Shown piece after piece: positions 1 to 8,341 of a stretch of 64,000 bases of DNA. The position numbers were made by a program, and so were the translations under genes. Origin of the DNA: UBA1413 sp964567485 (GTDB taxonomy: Bacteria > Bacteroidota > Bacteroidia > Bacteroidales > Prolixibacteraceae); NCBI GenBank assembly GCA_964567485.1, contig CAZMMX010000005.1:60212-124211 (forward strand), given 5' to 3'. Below the pieces are notes generated by a model. It saw nothing but the letters and a program-made list of their open reading frames with translations. It was not told where the DNA came from and did not search any database. Each line of letters starts with the position of its first letter. Position 1 is the first letter of the stretch.

Positions 1-769
1 AAGCAGCAGCAATGTGCATCATTCCCGTATCGTTGGTCATCACCAACCGGGCATTCCGTACCAGGGTCGCCGATTCGCTGATGGTGGTCTTCCCCGCCAG
101 ATTCAGCACATGGTCCCCTACCCTGCGGTCAATTTCCCGGCTCATCGGGGTTTCGCAATTGCCCCCCACCAGGATGACGGGATAGGAGATGCTGTCGCAA
201 ATGGCAGCCACCTTAGCGGCCGGCAGTTGTTTAGTGGCGTAGGTGCCACTAATGATCACTGCAATATAGCCGCTGCGGTACCTCTCAGGGAGCAAGCCCA
301 TGTCATACTCCTCCCCCGAAGGGATGAAAAAGTCAAGTCCCCCGCCATCGTCCCGGACCTGAAATGGGGAGAGCGTACTGAAATAACGCTCCACGATATG
401 CCGGTCGGGGAGCAGGTCAATCTTAAAGCTCACCAGCAGCCACTTTCTGAGATTCTCCTTCCTGAAGGAACGCGCCGGAACACCCAGCGCCCTTTTAATG
501 CGTAAACTTCTTATGTTGTTGTGCAGGTCAATGATCTGGTCATACTTCTCGGCCCGCAGGGCTGTCATCAAATCCCCGATATGATCGTTGAGAAAATGGA
601 CCTTGTCGATATAGGGATTGGCCACCAGAAGCTCCCGGAATTTGTTTTTGGTGACAAAATGAATCACGGCCCCGGGATGCTGCTGCCTGAGACACCGTAC
701 CAGGGGCGTTGTCAACACAATGTCGCCAATGGAACTGAACCTGATAAATAAAAATTTCCTTTTCTCCAT
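1..769 (-). CDS. Glycosyltransferase family 9 (ADP-heptose:LPS heptosyltransferase type), partial
   Basis: This gene runs off the left edge, so its C-terminus is missing (about 256 residues visible). The N-terminus MEKRKFLFIRFSSIGDIVLTTPLV is the typical GT9 opening (RFSSIGD, followed by a Leu/Thr/Pro turn), and the last visible stretch contains MTNDTGMMHIAAA, the family's nucleotide-sugar binding motif. Members add heptose or related sugars to lipopolysaccharide core at the inner face of the cytoplasmic membrane; which sugar is used here cannot be told. I chose the ATG at 769 because the GT9 fold starts immediately after it; a TTG 12 bases upstream is possible. It lies 51 bases downstream of atpC on the same strand and may be co-transcribed with it. 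Confidence 0.85.
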   Translation of the reverse strand, partial: MEKRKFLFIRFSSIGDIVLTTPLVRCLRQQHPGAVIHFVTKNKFRELLVANPYIDKVHFLNDHIGDLMTALRAEKYDQIIDLHNNIRSLRIKRALGVPARSFRKENLRKWLLVSFKIDLLPDRHIVERYFSTLSPFQVRDDGGGLDFFIPSGEEYDMGLLPERYRSGYIAVIISGTYATKQLPAAKVAAICDSISYPVILVGGNCETPMSREIDRRVGDHVLNLAGKTTISESATLVRNARLVMTNDTGMMHIAAA

Positions 770-820
770 AGCCAGGGTCAAAAGGCATTTTGCCGGAATA
801 CTCCTCCGGAATTGGGATCA

Positions 821-1060
821 CTAAGCGTCAACCAGAACCACCACATAGTTATCCCTGTTTTCCACCACCCCTCCGGGTATGGGAAAATTTCGCTCATTAC
901 CCCCTTCTTCGATAATGCGGAGCGTTCCTTTCTTCAGGGTAGATATGAGCGGGGCGTGATTTTTTAGCAATTCGAAGGAGCTTTTGCTCCCCGGTAGCTG
1001 CACCAGGGTGACCTCTCCTGCATAAATCTTCTTTTGGGGTGAGATAATTTCCAGCAACAT
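821..1060 (-). CDS. atpC: F1 ATP synthase epsilon subunit (short form)
   Basis: A 79-residue epsilon subunit of the F1Fo ATP synthase, which couples rotation of the c-ring to the catalytic head. The sequence matches the N-terminal beta-sandwich (LLEIISPQKKIYAGEV, then KNHAPLISTLKKG and the GGVVE turn). The C-terminal two-helix regulatory domain present in the 130-140 residue forms is absent. Short epsilon subunits are common in Bacteroidota, so this is a lineage trait and not a truncation. It follows atpD by 29 bases. No other ATP synthase subunit is in the window. Confidence 0.93.
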   Translation of the reverse strand: MLLEIISPQKKIYAGEVTLVQLPGSKSSFELLKNHAPLISTLKKGTLRIIEEGGNERNFPIPGGVVENRDNYVVVLVDA

Positions 1061-1089
1061 GACCTTCTCCTCCTGAATTTCCGCGTTGG

Positions 1090-2586
1090 TTAATTTCCGG
1101 CGATCAGTTTCTCGCCCTTGGCAATGGCCTGTTCGATGGTCCCCACCATATTAAAGGCAGCTTCGGGATACTGGTCTACTTCACCATCGAGGATCATATT
1201 GAACCCTTTTACAATATCAGTAATGGCTACCAGCTGACCGGGGATCCCCGTGAATTGCTCGGCCACGAAGAAGGGTTGGGAGAGGAAGCGCTGAACGCGG
1301 CGGGCCCGGTGGACCACCAGTTTATCCTCTTCCGAGAGTTCTTCCATTCCCAGGATGGCGATGATGTCCTGCAACTCTTTATAGCGTTGGAGGATCTGGA
1401 TCACCCTTTGGGCGCACTGGTAATGTTCTTCCCCCACAATGGTGGGGGTGAGAATCCTGGAGGTGGAATCCAGGGGGTCTATGGCCGGGTAAATCCCCAG
1501 TTCCGTGATTTTGCGGCTGAGTACCGTGGTGGCGTCAAGGTGGGCGAAGGTCGTTGCCGGTGCCGGGTCGGTGAGGTCGTCGGCAGGCACGTATACCGCT
1601 TGTACCGAAGTGATGGATCCCGTTTTTGTGGAAGTTATCCTTTCCTGCATGATCCCCATTTCGGTAGCCAGGGTAGGCTGGTAGCCCACAGCCGAGGGCA
1701 TGCGCCCCAACAATGCAGAGACTTCGGAGCCTGCCTGGGTAAAACGGAAGACATTATCGATAAAGAAAAGAATTTCCCTGCCCCCTGACCCGTCACCATC
1801 ACGGAGACTCTCAGCAATAGTCAGGCCCGACAGGGCCACGCGGGCACGCGCGCCGGGCGGCTCGTTCATCTGGCCAAAAACCATGGCCAAACGGGAATTC
1901 CTCAGGGCTTCATGGTCTACCTTCGAGAGATCCCAGCTCCCTGATTCCATCGATTTCTTAAACTCCTCCCCGTAATTGACAATGTTGGCTTCAATCATCT
2001 CACGCAGCAGGTCATTACCCTCCCTGGTGCGCTCTCCCACCCCGGCAAACACGGAAAGCCCGCTGTGGGCCAGGGCAATATTATTGATCAGCTCCTGAAT
2101 AAGCACCGTTTTCCCGACTCCTGCACCTCCGAAGAGGCCGATTTTCCCCCCCTTGGCATAGGGCTCTATCAGGTCAATCACCTTAATGCCGGTAAAAAGC
2201 ACCTCGGTTTCGGTGGTCAGGTTTTCATATTTCGGAGGGTTATTGTGAATGATGAGACCATCATGGGGAAGATCCCCCAATCCATCAACCGCATTTCCGG
2301 TAACGTTCAGGAGCCTTCCCAGGGCAGCCTCTCCCCGGGGCATCCTGATGGGACTTCCCGTGGACAAAACATCGAGCCCCCGCCGTATCCCATCGGTGGC
2401 ATCCATGGCTATGCAGCGCACGGTATCTTCACCAATATGCTGCTGCACTTCAATCACCAGGTTCCCTTGATCACGGATGACCTCCAGGGCATCATAAATG
2501 CCGGGAAGTTCCAACCCCTCACCCTCAAAACTGACGTCTATCACAGGCCCGATCACCTGGATGACTTTCCCCATGTTCTGTCCCAT
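1090..2586 (-). CDS. atpD: F1 ATP synthase beta subunit
   Basis: The catalytic beta subunit of F1Fo ATP synthase, 498 residues, full length. The P-loop GGAGVGKT lies near residues 153-160, followed by the AGVGERTREGNDL segment and the Walker B region ILFFIDNVFRFTQAGSEVSALLGR-type sequence; PPGARARVALSGLT and GYQPTLATEMG are also family hallmarks. Translation may begin at 2586 or at the second ATG (MGKVIQVIGP) 12 bases further in; the latter fits most family alignments. A Bacteroidota -7 box lies about 40 bases upstream (2627-2634), so atpD-atpC is probably its own transcription unit, separate from alpha, gamma, delta and the Fo genes, which must be elsewhere. Confidence 0.97.
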   Translation of the reverse strand: MGQNMGKVIQVIGPVIDVSFEGEGLELPGIYDALEVIRDQGNLVIEVQQHIGEDTVRCIAMDATDGIRRGLDVLSTGSPIRMPRGEAALGRLLNVTGNAVDGLGDLPHDGLIIHNNPPKYENLTTETEVLFTGIKVIDLIEPYAKGGKIGLFGGAGVGKTVLIQELINNIALAHSGLSVFAGVGERTREGNDLLREMIEANIVNYGEEFKKSMESGSWDLSKVDHEALRNSRLAMVFGQMNEPPGARARVALSGLTIAESLRDGDGSGGREILFFIDNVFRFTQAGSEVSALLGRMPSAVGYQPTLATEMGIMQERITSTKTGSITSVQAVYVPADDLTDPAPATTFAHLDATTVLSRKITELGIYPAIDPLDSTSRILTPTIVGEEHYQCAQRVIQILQRYKELQDIIAILGMEELSEEDKLVVHRARRVQRFLSQPFFVAEQFTGIPGQLVAITDIVKGFNMILDGEVDQYPEAAFNMVGTIEQAIAKGEKLIAGN

Positions 2587-2626
2587 AAATCACTCTTTTG
2601 TCCCCGCTTGACAGGGATATGGCAAA

Positions 2627-2634
2627 CAAATTTA
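2627..2634 (-). promoter_or_regulatory. Putative -7 promoter box for atpD-atpC
   Basis: On the minus strand this reads TAAATTTG, an exact match to the Bacteroidota TAnnTTTG -7 element. Transcription would begin near 2620, giving a leader of about 35 bases to the atpD start. No clear TTTG -33 element is seen at the usual 19-base spacing. Confidence 0.5.
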
Positions 2635-2662
2635 ATGATTTCCGGAAATTATCCGTGATTAA

Positions 2663-3646
2663 TCAACTTCTTCTTAAAACCAGCCTGGAACAGAGGTCAT
2701 AGAGGGGTTGTTTCCGTTGTTCTGGTGCATCGAGGCTTTCGAGAATCCCAGTCACCCGGTTATGGTACCGATCGATGAGCCCGAGGGTCGTTTCATGGAT
2801 CTTCAGCTCTTCAAAGAGAGCCTTGACGCCGGCGAATTTCTCTTCCGGGGAGGCGGCATTATTGCCGAGCCATGCCCTGATCTCATTTTTCCGGGCATCA
2901 CCGGCACACCGCAACGCCTCGGTAAGAAGAAATGTTTTTTTATTGGCGGCAATATCCCCCCCAATTTTTTTTCCGAAGTTCTCTTCGTCCCCGAAGGTGT
3001 CGAGGAAGTCGTCACGCAACTGGAAGGCCACTCCCAGGCTGATGCCTGCTTCATAGAGGAGCTGGGCCTGGGGTTCATCGGCACCTCCCAGGAGGGCGCC
3101 TGTTTTCAGGGCACAGGCCAAAAGAACAGCCGTTTTCAACCGTACCATCTCCAGGTATTCCGCAGTGGTCACTTCATTGCGCTGCTCAAAATCCATATCC
3201 ATCTGCTGTCCTTCACAGATTTCCACGGCTGTGCGCGTGAAAAGCCGGGCGATTTCCGGGAAACGCTGGTGGTGGGTTTCCAGGAGGAGGTCATAGGCCA
3301 GGAAAGCCATCACATCACCCGAAAGGATGGCGCTGTTTTCCCCAAAACGGAGGTATACGGCAGGCTGATTACGCCGCAGCTCCGCCTTGTCCATGATGTC
3401 ATCATGCAACAGGGTGAAATTGTGAAACACCTCAATGGCCAGGGCTGCAGGCAGCGCCTCTTCAACCTTCTCCCCGAACAGGCGGTAAGCCAGCAACACC
3501 AGAAGGGGCCTGAGCCGCTTTCCTCCCCCCTCGAGGGAGTAAAGCACAGGCTGGTAGAGCCGCGGAGGTTCTGCCTGCCCCCACCCTTTCAGCCTCTCCT
3601 GAAGGGCCGCCTCTATCATCACCTGAAGTTGATCCAAATCAGACAT
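2663..3646 (-). CDS. Polyprenyl (isoprenyl) diphosphate synthase
   Basis: A 327-residue trans-isoprenyl diphosphate synthase that condenses isopentenyl diphosphate onto allylic primers in the cytoplasm. Both Asp-rich motifs are present: DDIMD in LLHDDIMDKAELRR and DDFLD in FQLRDDFLDTFGDEE, plus the GKKIGGDIAANKKT loop. The residue five places before the first Asp motif is Phe (NFTLLHDD), which in this family tends to limit chain length, so a short or medium product (about C15-C25) is more likely than a long quinone tail; this is inference. I chose the ATG at 3646 (MSDLDQLQ) because a GAGG ribosome-binding sequence precedes it and it begins 4 bases after the exporter's stop; a longer frame back to 3715 would overlap that gene. 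Confidence 0.9.
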   Translation of the reverse strand: MSDLDQLQVMIEAALQERLKGWGQAEPPRLYQPVLYSLEGGGKRLRPLLVLLAYRLFGEKVEEALPAALAIEVFHNFTLLHDDIMDKAELRRNQPAVYLRFGENSAILSGDVMAFLAYDLLLETHHQRFPEIARLFTRTAVEICEGQQMDMDFEQRNEVTTAEYLEMVRLKTAVLLACALKTGALLGGADEPQAQLLYEAGISLGVAFQLRDDFLDTFGDEENFGKKIGGDIAANKKTFLLTEALRCAGDARKNEIRAWLGNNAASPEEKFAGVKALFEELKIHETTLGLIDRYHNRVTGILESLDAPEQRKQPLYDLCSRLVLRRS

Positions 3647-3650
3647 ATCC

Positions 3651-6041
3651 TCAGTTTTGGTGATTACCATTTCTATGATTCTCTGCATCCAGCAGTTTAT
3701 TCTCCTCCTCTTCATCGGCTACATCGATCAGGGGAACTTCGAAACTCTTCTTCCTGGTTATCTTCTCCATTCCCATCAACAGTGATGGCAGCAGGACCAG
3801 ATTGGAGGTTACGGCCACCAACAGGGTCAGGGATACCAAAATGCCCATGGCTTTGGTACCTCCGAAACTGGAAAGGGCAAAGATGCCAAAACCAAAAAAG
3901 AGAACGGCCGCCGTATAGATCATGCTGACCCCGGTTTCCCGGAGGGCATACACCACCGACCTGCGGATGTCCCATCCGGTAAGCTTCAGCTCCAGCCTGT
4001 ACTTGGTAAGAAAATGGATGGTATTGTCGACCGAAATCCCGAAAGCCACACTAAAGACCAGGATGGTGGACGCCTTGATGGGTATGCCGGCATACCCCAT
4101 CACGGCAGCGGTCACAATCAGGGGAATAAGATTGGGAATCAGCGAAATAACCACCATACGGGAAGATGAGAACAGCAACGCCATGAAAAGGGAGATCAAT
4201 AAAATGGCAAGGCCCAGACTGGAGAAGAGGTTATGCAGGAGATATTTGGTTCCCTTAAATGAGGTGACACTTGACCCGGTGGCCACCACCCGGAAATGCT
4301 CAGGGGGGAACAAAGAGTCAATATCAGCGGTCAGTTGTCCGTATAGTGCTTCCATCTTAACGGTTCCCACATCCTTGGCCCTGAAACTCATCCGGGTAAT
4401 CTGACGTGACGAGTCAAGAAAGGAGTGAAGCAGTCCGGCATCCCCACCCGTGGCATACGAGAGAATAAAACTCTTCTCATAATTATTGGGAAGGGAGTAG
4501 TAGGCGGAGTCTCCCTCGTAAAACGCCTGTCTGGCGAATTTCACCAGGTTAAGCATTGACAGTGGGGGACTCAGCTCAGAATACCCGGAAAGTCTCTCCT
4601 CCAGCTGTTCCATCTTCCGGAGTGTGGGCAGTTGCATAACCCCATTGGGTTTACGGGTATCGACCATGATCTCCAGCGGCATGAGACCGTAAAAATGGGT
4701 TTCGAAAAACTTCAGATCCTGATAAATGGGGTCCTTCTCCGGAATATCGTCAACGATAAATCCCGAGCTTTTCATCAGGGAGATGCCCAGGAAACCTGCC
4801 GCCACCAGGAGGAGGGTTGCTCTGTATACAACCTTCCTGTGGTATTTGGTGATCAGGATAAGACGGTCAATGACCCGTGTCATGACACGGCTGTCGAGAT
4901 ATTTCAGATGCCTCGTGGAAGGGGGATCCACAAAGGTGTATATCACCGGAATGAGGATCAGGGTCAGGACAAAAAGACTGATGATATTCAGGGAGGCGAT
5001 GATCCCGAACTGTTTGAGCACTTCGCTTTTGGTCACCGCCAGGGTGGCAAAACCCATGGCCGTGGTCAGATTGGTCATCATGGTGGCTGTCCCGATGCGG
5101 ATGATGACCCTCTGTAATGCCTTGATCTTATTTCCGTAACGTGAAAATTCAAAATTGTACTTGTTCAGCATGTAAATGCTGTTTTCCATGCCGATGATGA
5201 TCAGCAACGGGGGAATCATTCCGGTCAGGATGGTGATTTTATAATCAAAAAGGGCCATCATTCCCAGCGACCAGATGACCTGGATCAGCACAATGAACAT
5301 GGGAATAATCACCGCCTTGAAAGAGCGGAAAAAAAGGAAGAGAAAGAGGATACACACCAGCAGTGCCAACAGGCTGAAGAGGTAGATCTCATTTTTGATC
5401 TTCATGGAGGTGACCACCCTGATATAGGGCAATCCCGAATAGTGAAGCTCGAGCTTGCTCTCCTGCTCGAAACGGCTTCCATGCCGCTGTATGGAACGGA
5501 TCATGGCCTCGCGGTGGCTGTTGCGCATCCGGTCCTTGTTCACCGCAATGGCGATCAGGTAGGTATGGGTAGTATCGTTGTAAAGCAGGTTGCTGTAAAA
5601 GGGGAGTTCCCTGAAGCGGGCAGCCAGGGAATCGAGCCGTAAGGAATCTACCGGTTCATCAGGGAAAATTCTGCGGGCTGTAAATTTGCGGCTCACCGTA
5701 TCCCTCTTCAAGTCATAGGCATTGGTCAGGGACATCAGGTTTTCCACACCATCGACGGCTCCCAGGTGAGCCACCAGATCCTGCCAACGCCCGAAATGAA
5801 GGGGATCAAAAAAGTCGGGGTCCTGCACCCCCAGGATGATCAGATTGCCTTCTTCACCGAATATCCTAACAAACTCCCGGTAATCACTGAAAGCCTGGTC
5901 TTTCTGCGGAAGCAGGGAGGCATATTCATATGACATTTCAACATGACGGGCATGATATCCAAAGAAAAGAGTGAAGAGCAACAGTATCCCCAATAACAGG
6001 AATTTGCTGCGCAGAATGATCCGGGATACTTTAATCCACAT
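3651..6041 (-). CDS. RND/MMPL-family membrane exporter
   Basis: A 796-residue inner-membrane protein of the RND superfamily (MMPL / sterol-sensing-like branch), driven by the proton gradient. It has the duplicated layout: an N-terminal membrane segment (about residues 13-30), a large periplasmic loop, a six-helix block beginning LFSLLALLVCILFLFLFF, then a second loop and second six-helix block with ISVDNTIHFLTKYR, the conserved TM4 motif. The first half carries IIGMENSIYMLNKY in the same place. Bacterial relatives move lipids such as hopanoids or mycolate precursors. The stop is 4 bases before the isoprenyl synthase start, so the two are very probably translated from one mRNA, suggesting (not proving) an isoprenoid-lipid cargo. 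Confidence 0.9.
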   Translation of the reverse strand: MWIKVSRIILRSKFLLLGILLLFTLFFGYHARHVEMSYEYASLLPQKDQAFSDYREFVRIFGEEGNLIILGVQDPDFFDPLHFGRWQDLVAHLGAVDGVENLMSLTNAYDLKRDTVSRKFTARRIFPDEPVDSLRLDSLAARFRELPFYSNLLYNDTTHTYLIAIAVNKDRMRNSHREAMIRSIQRHGSRFEQESKLELHYSGLPYIRVVTSMKIKNEIYLFSLLALLVCILFLFLFFRSFKAVIIPMFIVLIQVIWSLGMMALFDYKITILTGMIPPLLIIIGMENSIYMLNKYNFEFSRYGNKIKALQRVIIRIGTATMMTNLTTAMGFATLAVTKSEVLKQFGIIASLNIISLFVLTLILIPVIYTFVDPPSTRHLKYLDSRVMTRVIDRLILITKYHRKVVYRATLLLVAAGFLGISLMKSSGFIVDDIPEKDPIYQDLKFFETHFYGLMPLEIMVDTRKPNGVMQLPTLRKMEQLEERLSGYSELSPPLSMLNLVKFARQAFYEGDSAYYSLPNNYEKSFILSYATGGDAGLLHSFLDSSRQITRMSFRAKDVGTVKMEALYGQLTADIDSLFPPEHFRVVATGSSVTSFKGTKYLLHNLFSSLGLAILLISLFMALLFSSSRMVVISLIPNLIPLIVTAAVMGYAGIPIKASTILVFSVAFGISVDNTIHFLTKYRLELKLTGWDIRRSVVYALRETGVSMIYTAAVLFFGFGIFALSSFGGTKAMGILVSLTLLVAVTSNLVLLPSLLMGMEKITRKKSFEVPLIDVADEEEENKLLDAENHRNGNHQN

Positions 6042-6147
6042 ACAATAAAATCAAAAAAACAAGAGGCGAAAATACCATAAATCTGTTATTCACGAAATTA
6101 AATTTGAAAACATTACCTTTACATGCATAACAGAAAAACTCGGACTC

Positions 6148-8337
6148 ATGCTGAAAAAGAGCCCCTCCCGGTTGATTATTGTGGCCAACCGTTTACCGGT
6201 GAAAGCCGAAATGAAGGATGGTTCCTTTATTCTGGAAAAAAGTGCGGGAGGTCTGGCCACAGGGCTTGACTCCCTCAGGGTCTCTTATGAGAAGCACTGG
6301 ATCGGCTGGCCGGGAATACACCTTCACGATCGCATGAAGCAGTCAGGGCTCGATGAAGCACTGGCAGAAATGAACTTCCATTCCGTATATCTTACTGAAG
6401 AAGAGATCCTCAATTACTATGAAGGCTACAGCAATTCAACCTTATGGCCTCTTTTCCATTATTTTTATGAGCACACCCGGCATGATAGTGCCTATTGGGA
6501 AGCTTACAAAAGGGTGAATCTCCTATTCAGGGACAAGGTCCTGGAGGTGGCAGGGAAAGATGATATCATATGGGTACAGGATTATCACCTGATGCTGCTC
6601 CCGGCTATGATCAGGGAACACCTGCCAGCGGCGAGGATCGGCTTCTTTTTACACATTCCCTTCCCCTCCTATGAACTTTTCAGAACCCTTGAAAACCGGG
6701 AAGAACTGATGGAGGGTTTACTCGGGTCAGACCTTGTCGGGTTTCACACTTTCACCTACATGCGCCATTTCATCAGCGCACTCTACCGCATTACCGGCCT
6801 GGAATCGAACGACAACACTTTTCACACAGGAACCCATACCCTGTCGGTAGACACCTTCCCGATGGGTATCAACTTCGACAGTTTTTACAAGGCACACAAC
6901 TTACCCCAGGTCCGGGCTGCCCGGGAACGGTTCCGGGAACAATACCAGAACAGCAGGATTGTCCTCTCAGTGGACCGGCTCGATTACAGCAAAGGGCTTT
7001 TACAGCGCCTTGAAGGCTTCAGATTGCTTCTTCAAAAATACCCCCAGTGGACAGGGAAGGTCTCCATGGTCATGATCCTGGTCCCCTCACGCGACAGTGT
7101 CGACAGCTATCACGACCTGAAAACCCGCATCGACGAAACCATTGGCAACATCAACGGCACCTATTCGCGGCCGGGCTGGATTCCCATCCAGTATTTTTAC
7201 CGCAATTTCGCCTTCGAAGAGCTGGTCGCCTTTTACCACGAAAGCGACATTGCCCTGGTGACCCCCCTGCGTGATGGGATGAACCTTGTCGCCAAGGAGT
7301 TTGTAGCCGCCAATGCCGGCAGACCGGGAGTTCTCATTCTCAGTGAAATGGCCGGTGCAGCCATTGAACTTACCGAGGCCCTTCATGTCAATCCCAACAA
7401 TATTACCCAAATGGCCGACACCCTGCACCAGGCACTAAAGATGCCTGCCAGGGAGCAAAAACAAAGGATGAGGAAAATGCAGAAAATCCTCAAATACCAG
7501 GATGTGGCCAAATGGGCAGGTGACTTCATCGATGAGCTGGAAGAAATCCACCTCCGAATGGGGAGCATGATGAAAAAAGAGATCGACAAGCCCAGGAAGA
7601 AAAACATCGTGGAACAATTTCTTCAAGCTGAAAAGCGGCTTATCATCCTCGATTATGATGGCACCCTGGTTCCCTTTCACGCAGATCCGGCAGCTGCACT
7701 TCCCCCGCCATCCCTGCTCAACCTGGTCGACAAACTCCTTAATTATGAGGATTTGGAGATGGCCATTGTCAGTGGCCGGAATAAAGCCTTCCTCGACAAT
7801 ATCTTTACAGACCCGCGACTCATCATCCTGGCAGAACATGGGGCATACCGCCGTATTGCGGGAGAATGGAGATCCCTCTACCGGAAAGACCTATCCTGGC
7901 AATCAGAAATCGTCAGGATCATGCAGGAATTCACAGGCAACACCCCGGGCTCCTTCATCGAAAAGAAGGAAACCTCCATTGTCTGGCATTACCGGAATAC
8001 CGACAAATGGCTGGCAGAATTGAGAGTAGGACAGCTTATCAACAAGCTGATCTATCCCTGCACCCGCAGGCAGCTTCACCTGATGAAGGGCAACAAGATC
8101 GTGGAAGTGAAACCTGCAGAATACACCAAGGGCACCGCTGTCAGCCAAAATTTCCACCTCAGGGATTATCCCTTCATATTGGCAGCCGGTGATGACACCA
8201 CCGATGAAGATATGTTTGATGCCTTGCCCAAAGAGGCCATCACCATTAAGATCGGCCAGCCTTCTGAAAAATCAAAATTCACCCTTGCCGGCAGCGATGA
8301 CCTGATCAGGTTACTCCGGCAGTTGATCCTATCTTAA
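6148..8337 (+). CDS. Bifunctional trehalose-6-phosphate synthase/phosphatase (OtsA-OtsB fusion)
   Basis: A 729-residue cytoplasmic fusion that makes trehalose from UDP-glucose and glucose-6-phosphate. Residues 1-475 are a GT20 synthase: IIVANRLPV, the ILFLH-type HIPFPSYELFRTL segment, SVDRLDYSKGL with the phosphate-binding Arg/Lys, and LRDGMNLVAKEF. Residues from about 495 are a HAD phosphatase: LIILDYDGTLVPF carries the DxDGT nucleophile motif and GDDTTDEDMFDALP near residue 680 the metal-binding motif. Both catalytic sites look intact. A GH15 gene starts 4 bases after its stop. The upstream sequence TACCTTTA (6114-6121) resembles a -7 box with its last base changed. Confidence 0.95.
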   Translation: MLKKSPSRLIIVANRLPVKAEMKDGSFILEKSAGGLATGLDSLRVSYEKHWIGWPGIHLHDRMKQSGLDEALAEMNFHSVYLTEEEILNYYEGYSNSTLWPLFHYFYEHTRHDSAYWEAYKRVNLLFRDKVLEVAGKDDIIWVQDYHLMLLPAMIREHLPAARIGFFLHIPFPSYELFRTLENREELMEGLLGSDLVGFHTFTYMRHFISALYRITGLESNDNTFHTGTHTLSVDTFPMGINFDSFYKAHNLPQVRAARERFREQYQNSRIVLSVDRLDYSKGLLQRLEGFRLLLQKYPQWTGKVSMVMILVPSRDSVDSYHDLKTRIDETIGNINGTYSRPGWIPIQYFYRNFAFEELVAFYHESDIALVTPLRDGMNLVAKEFVAANAGRPGVLILSEMAGAAIELTEALHVNPNNITQMADTLHQALKMPAREQKQRMRKMQKILKYQDVAKWAGDFIDELEEIHLRMGSMMKKEIDKPRKKNIVEQFLQAEKRLIILDYDGTLVPFHADPAAALPPPSLLNLVDKLLNYEDLEMAIVSGRNKAFLDNIFTDPRLIILAEHGAYRRIAGEWRSLYRKDLSWQSEIVRIMQEFTGNTPGSFIEKKETSIVWHYRNTDKWLAELRVGQLINKLIYPCTRRQLHLMKGNKIVEVKPAEYTKGTAVSQNFHLRDYPFILAAGDDTTDEDMFDALPKEAITIKIGQPSEKSKFTLAGSDDLIRLLRQLILS

Positions 8338-8341
8338 AATT

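Noticed and set aside
540..821. A 93-residue frame on the minus strand in the glycosyltransferase region
   Set aside because: It is in a different frame from the GT9 motifs and overlaps the true gene without support; no frameshift in GT9 is needed.
2708..3928. A 406-residue open frame on the plus strand opposite the isoprenyl synthase
   Set aside because: The minus strand carries both Asp-rich motifs and a good start; the plus-strand frame has no recognisable content.
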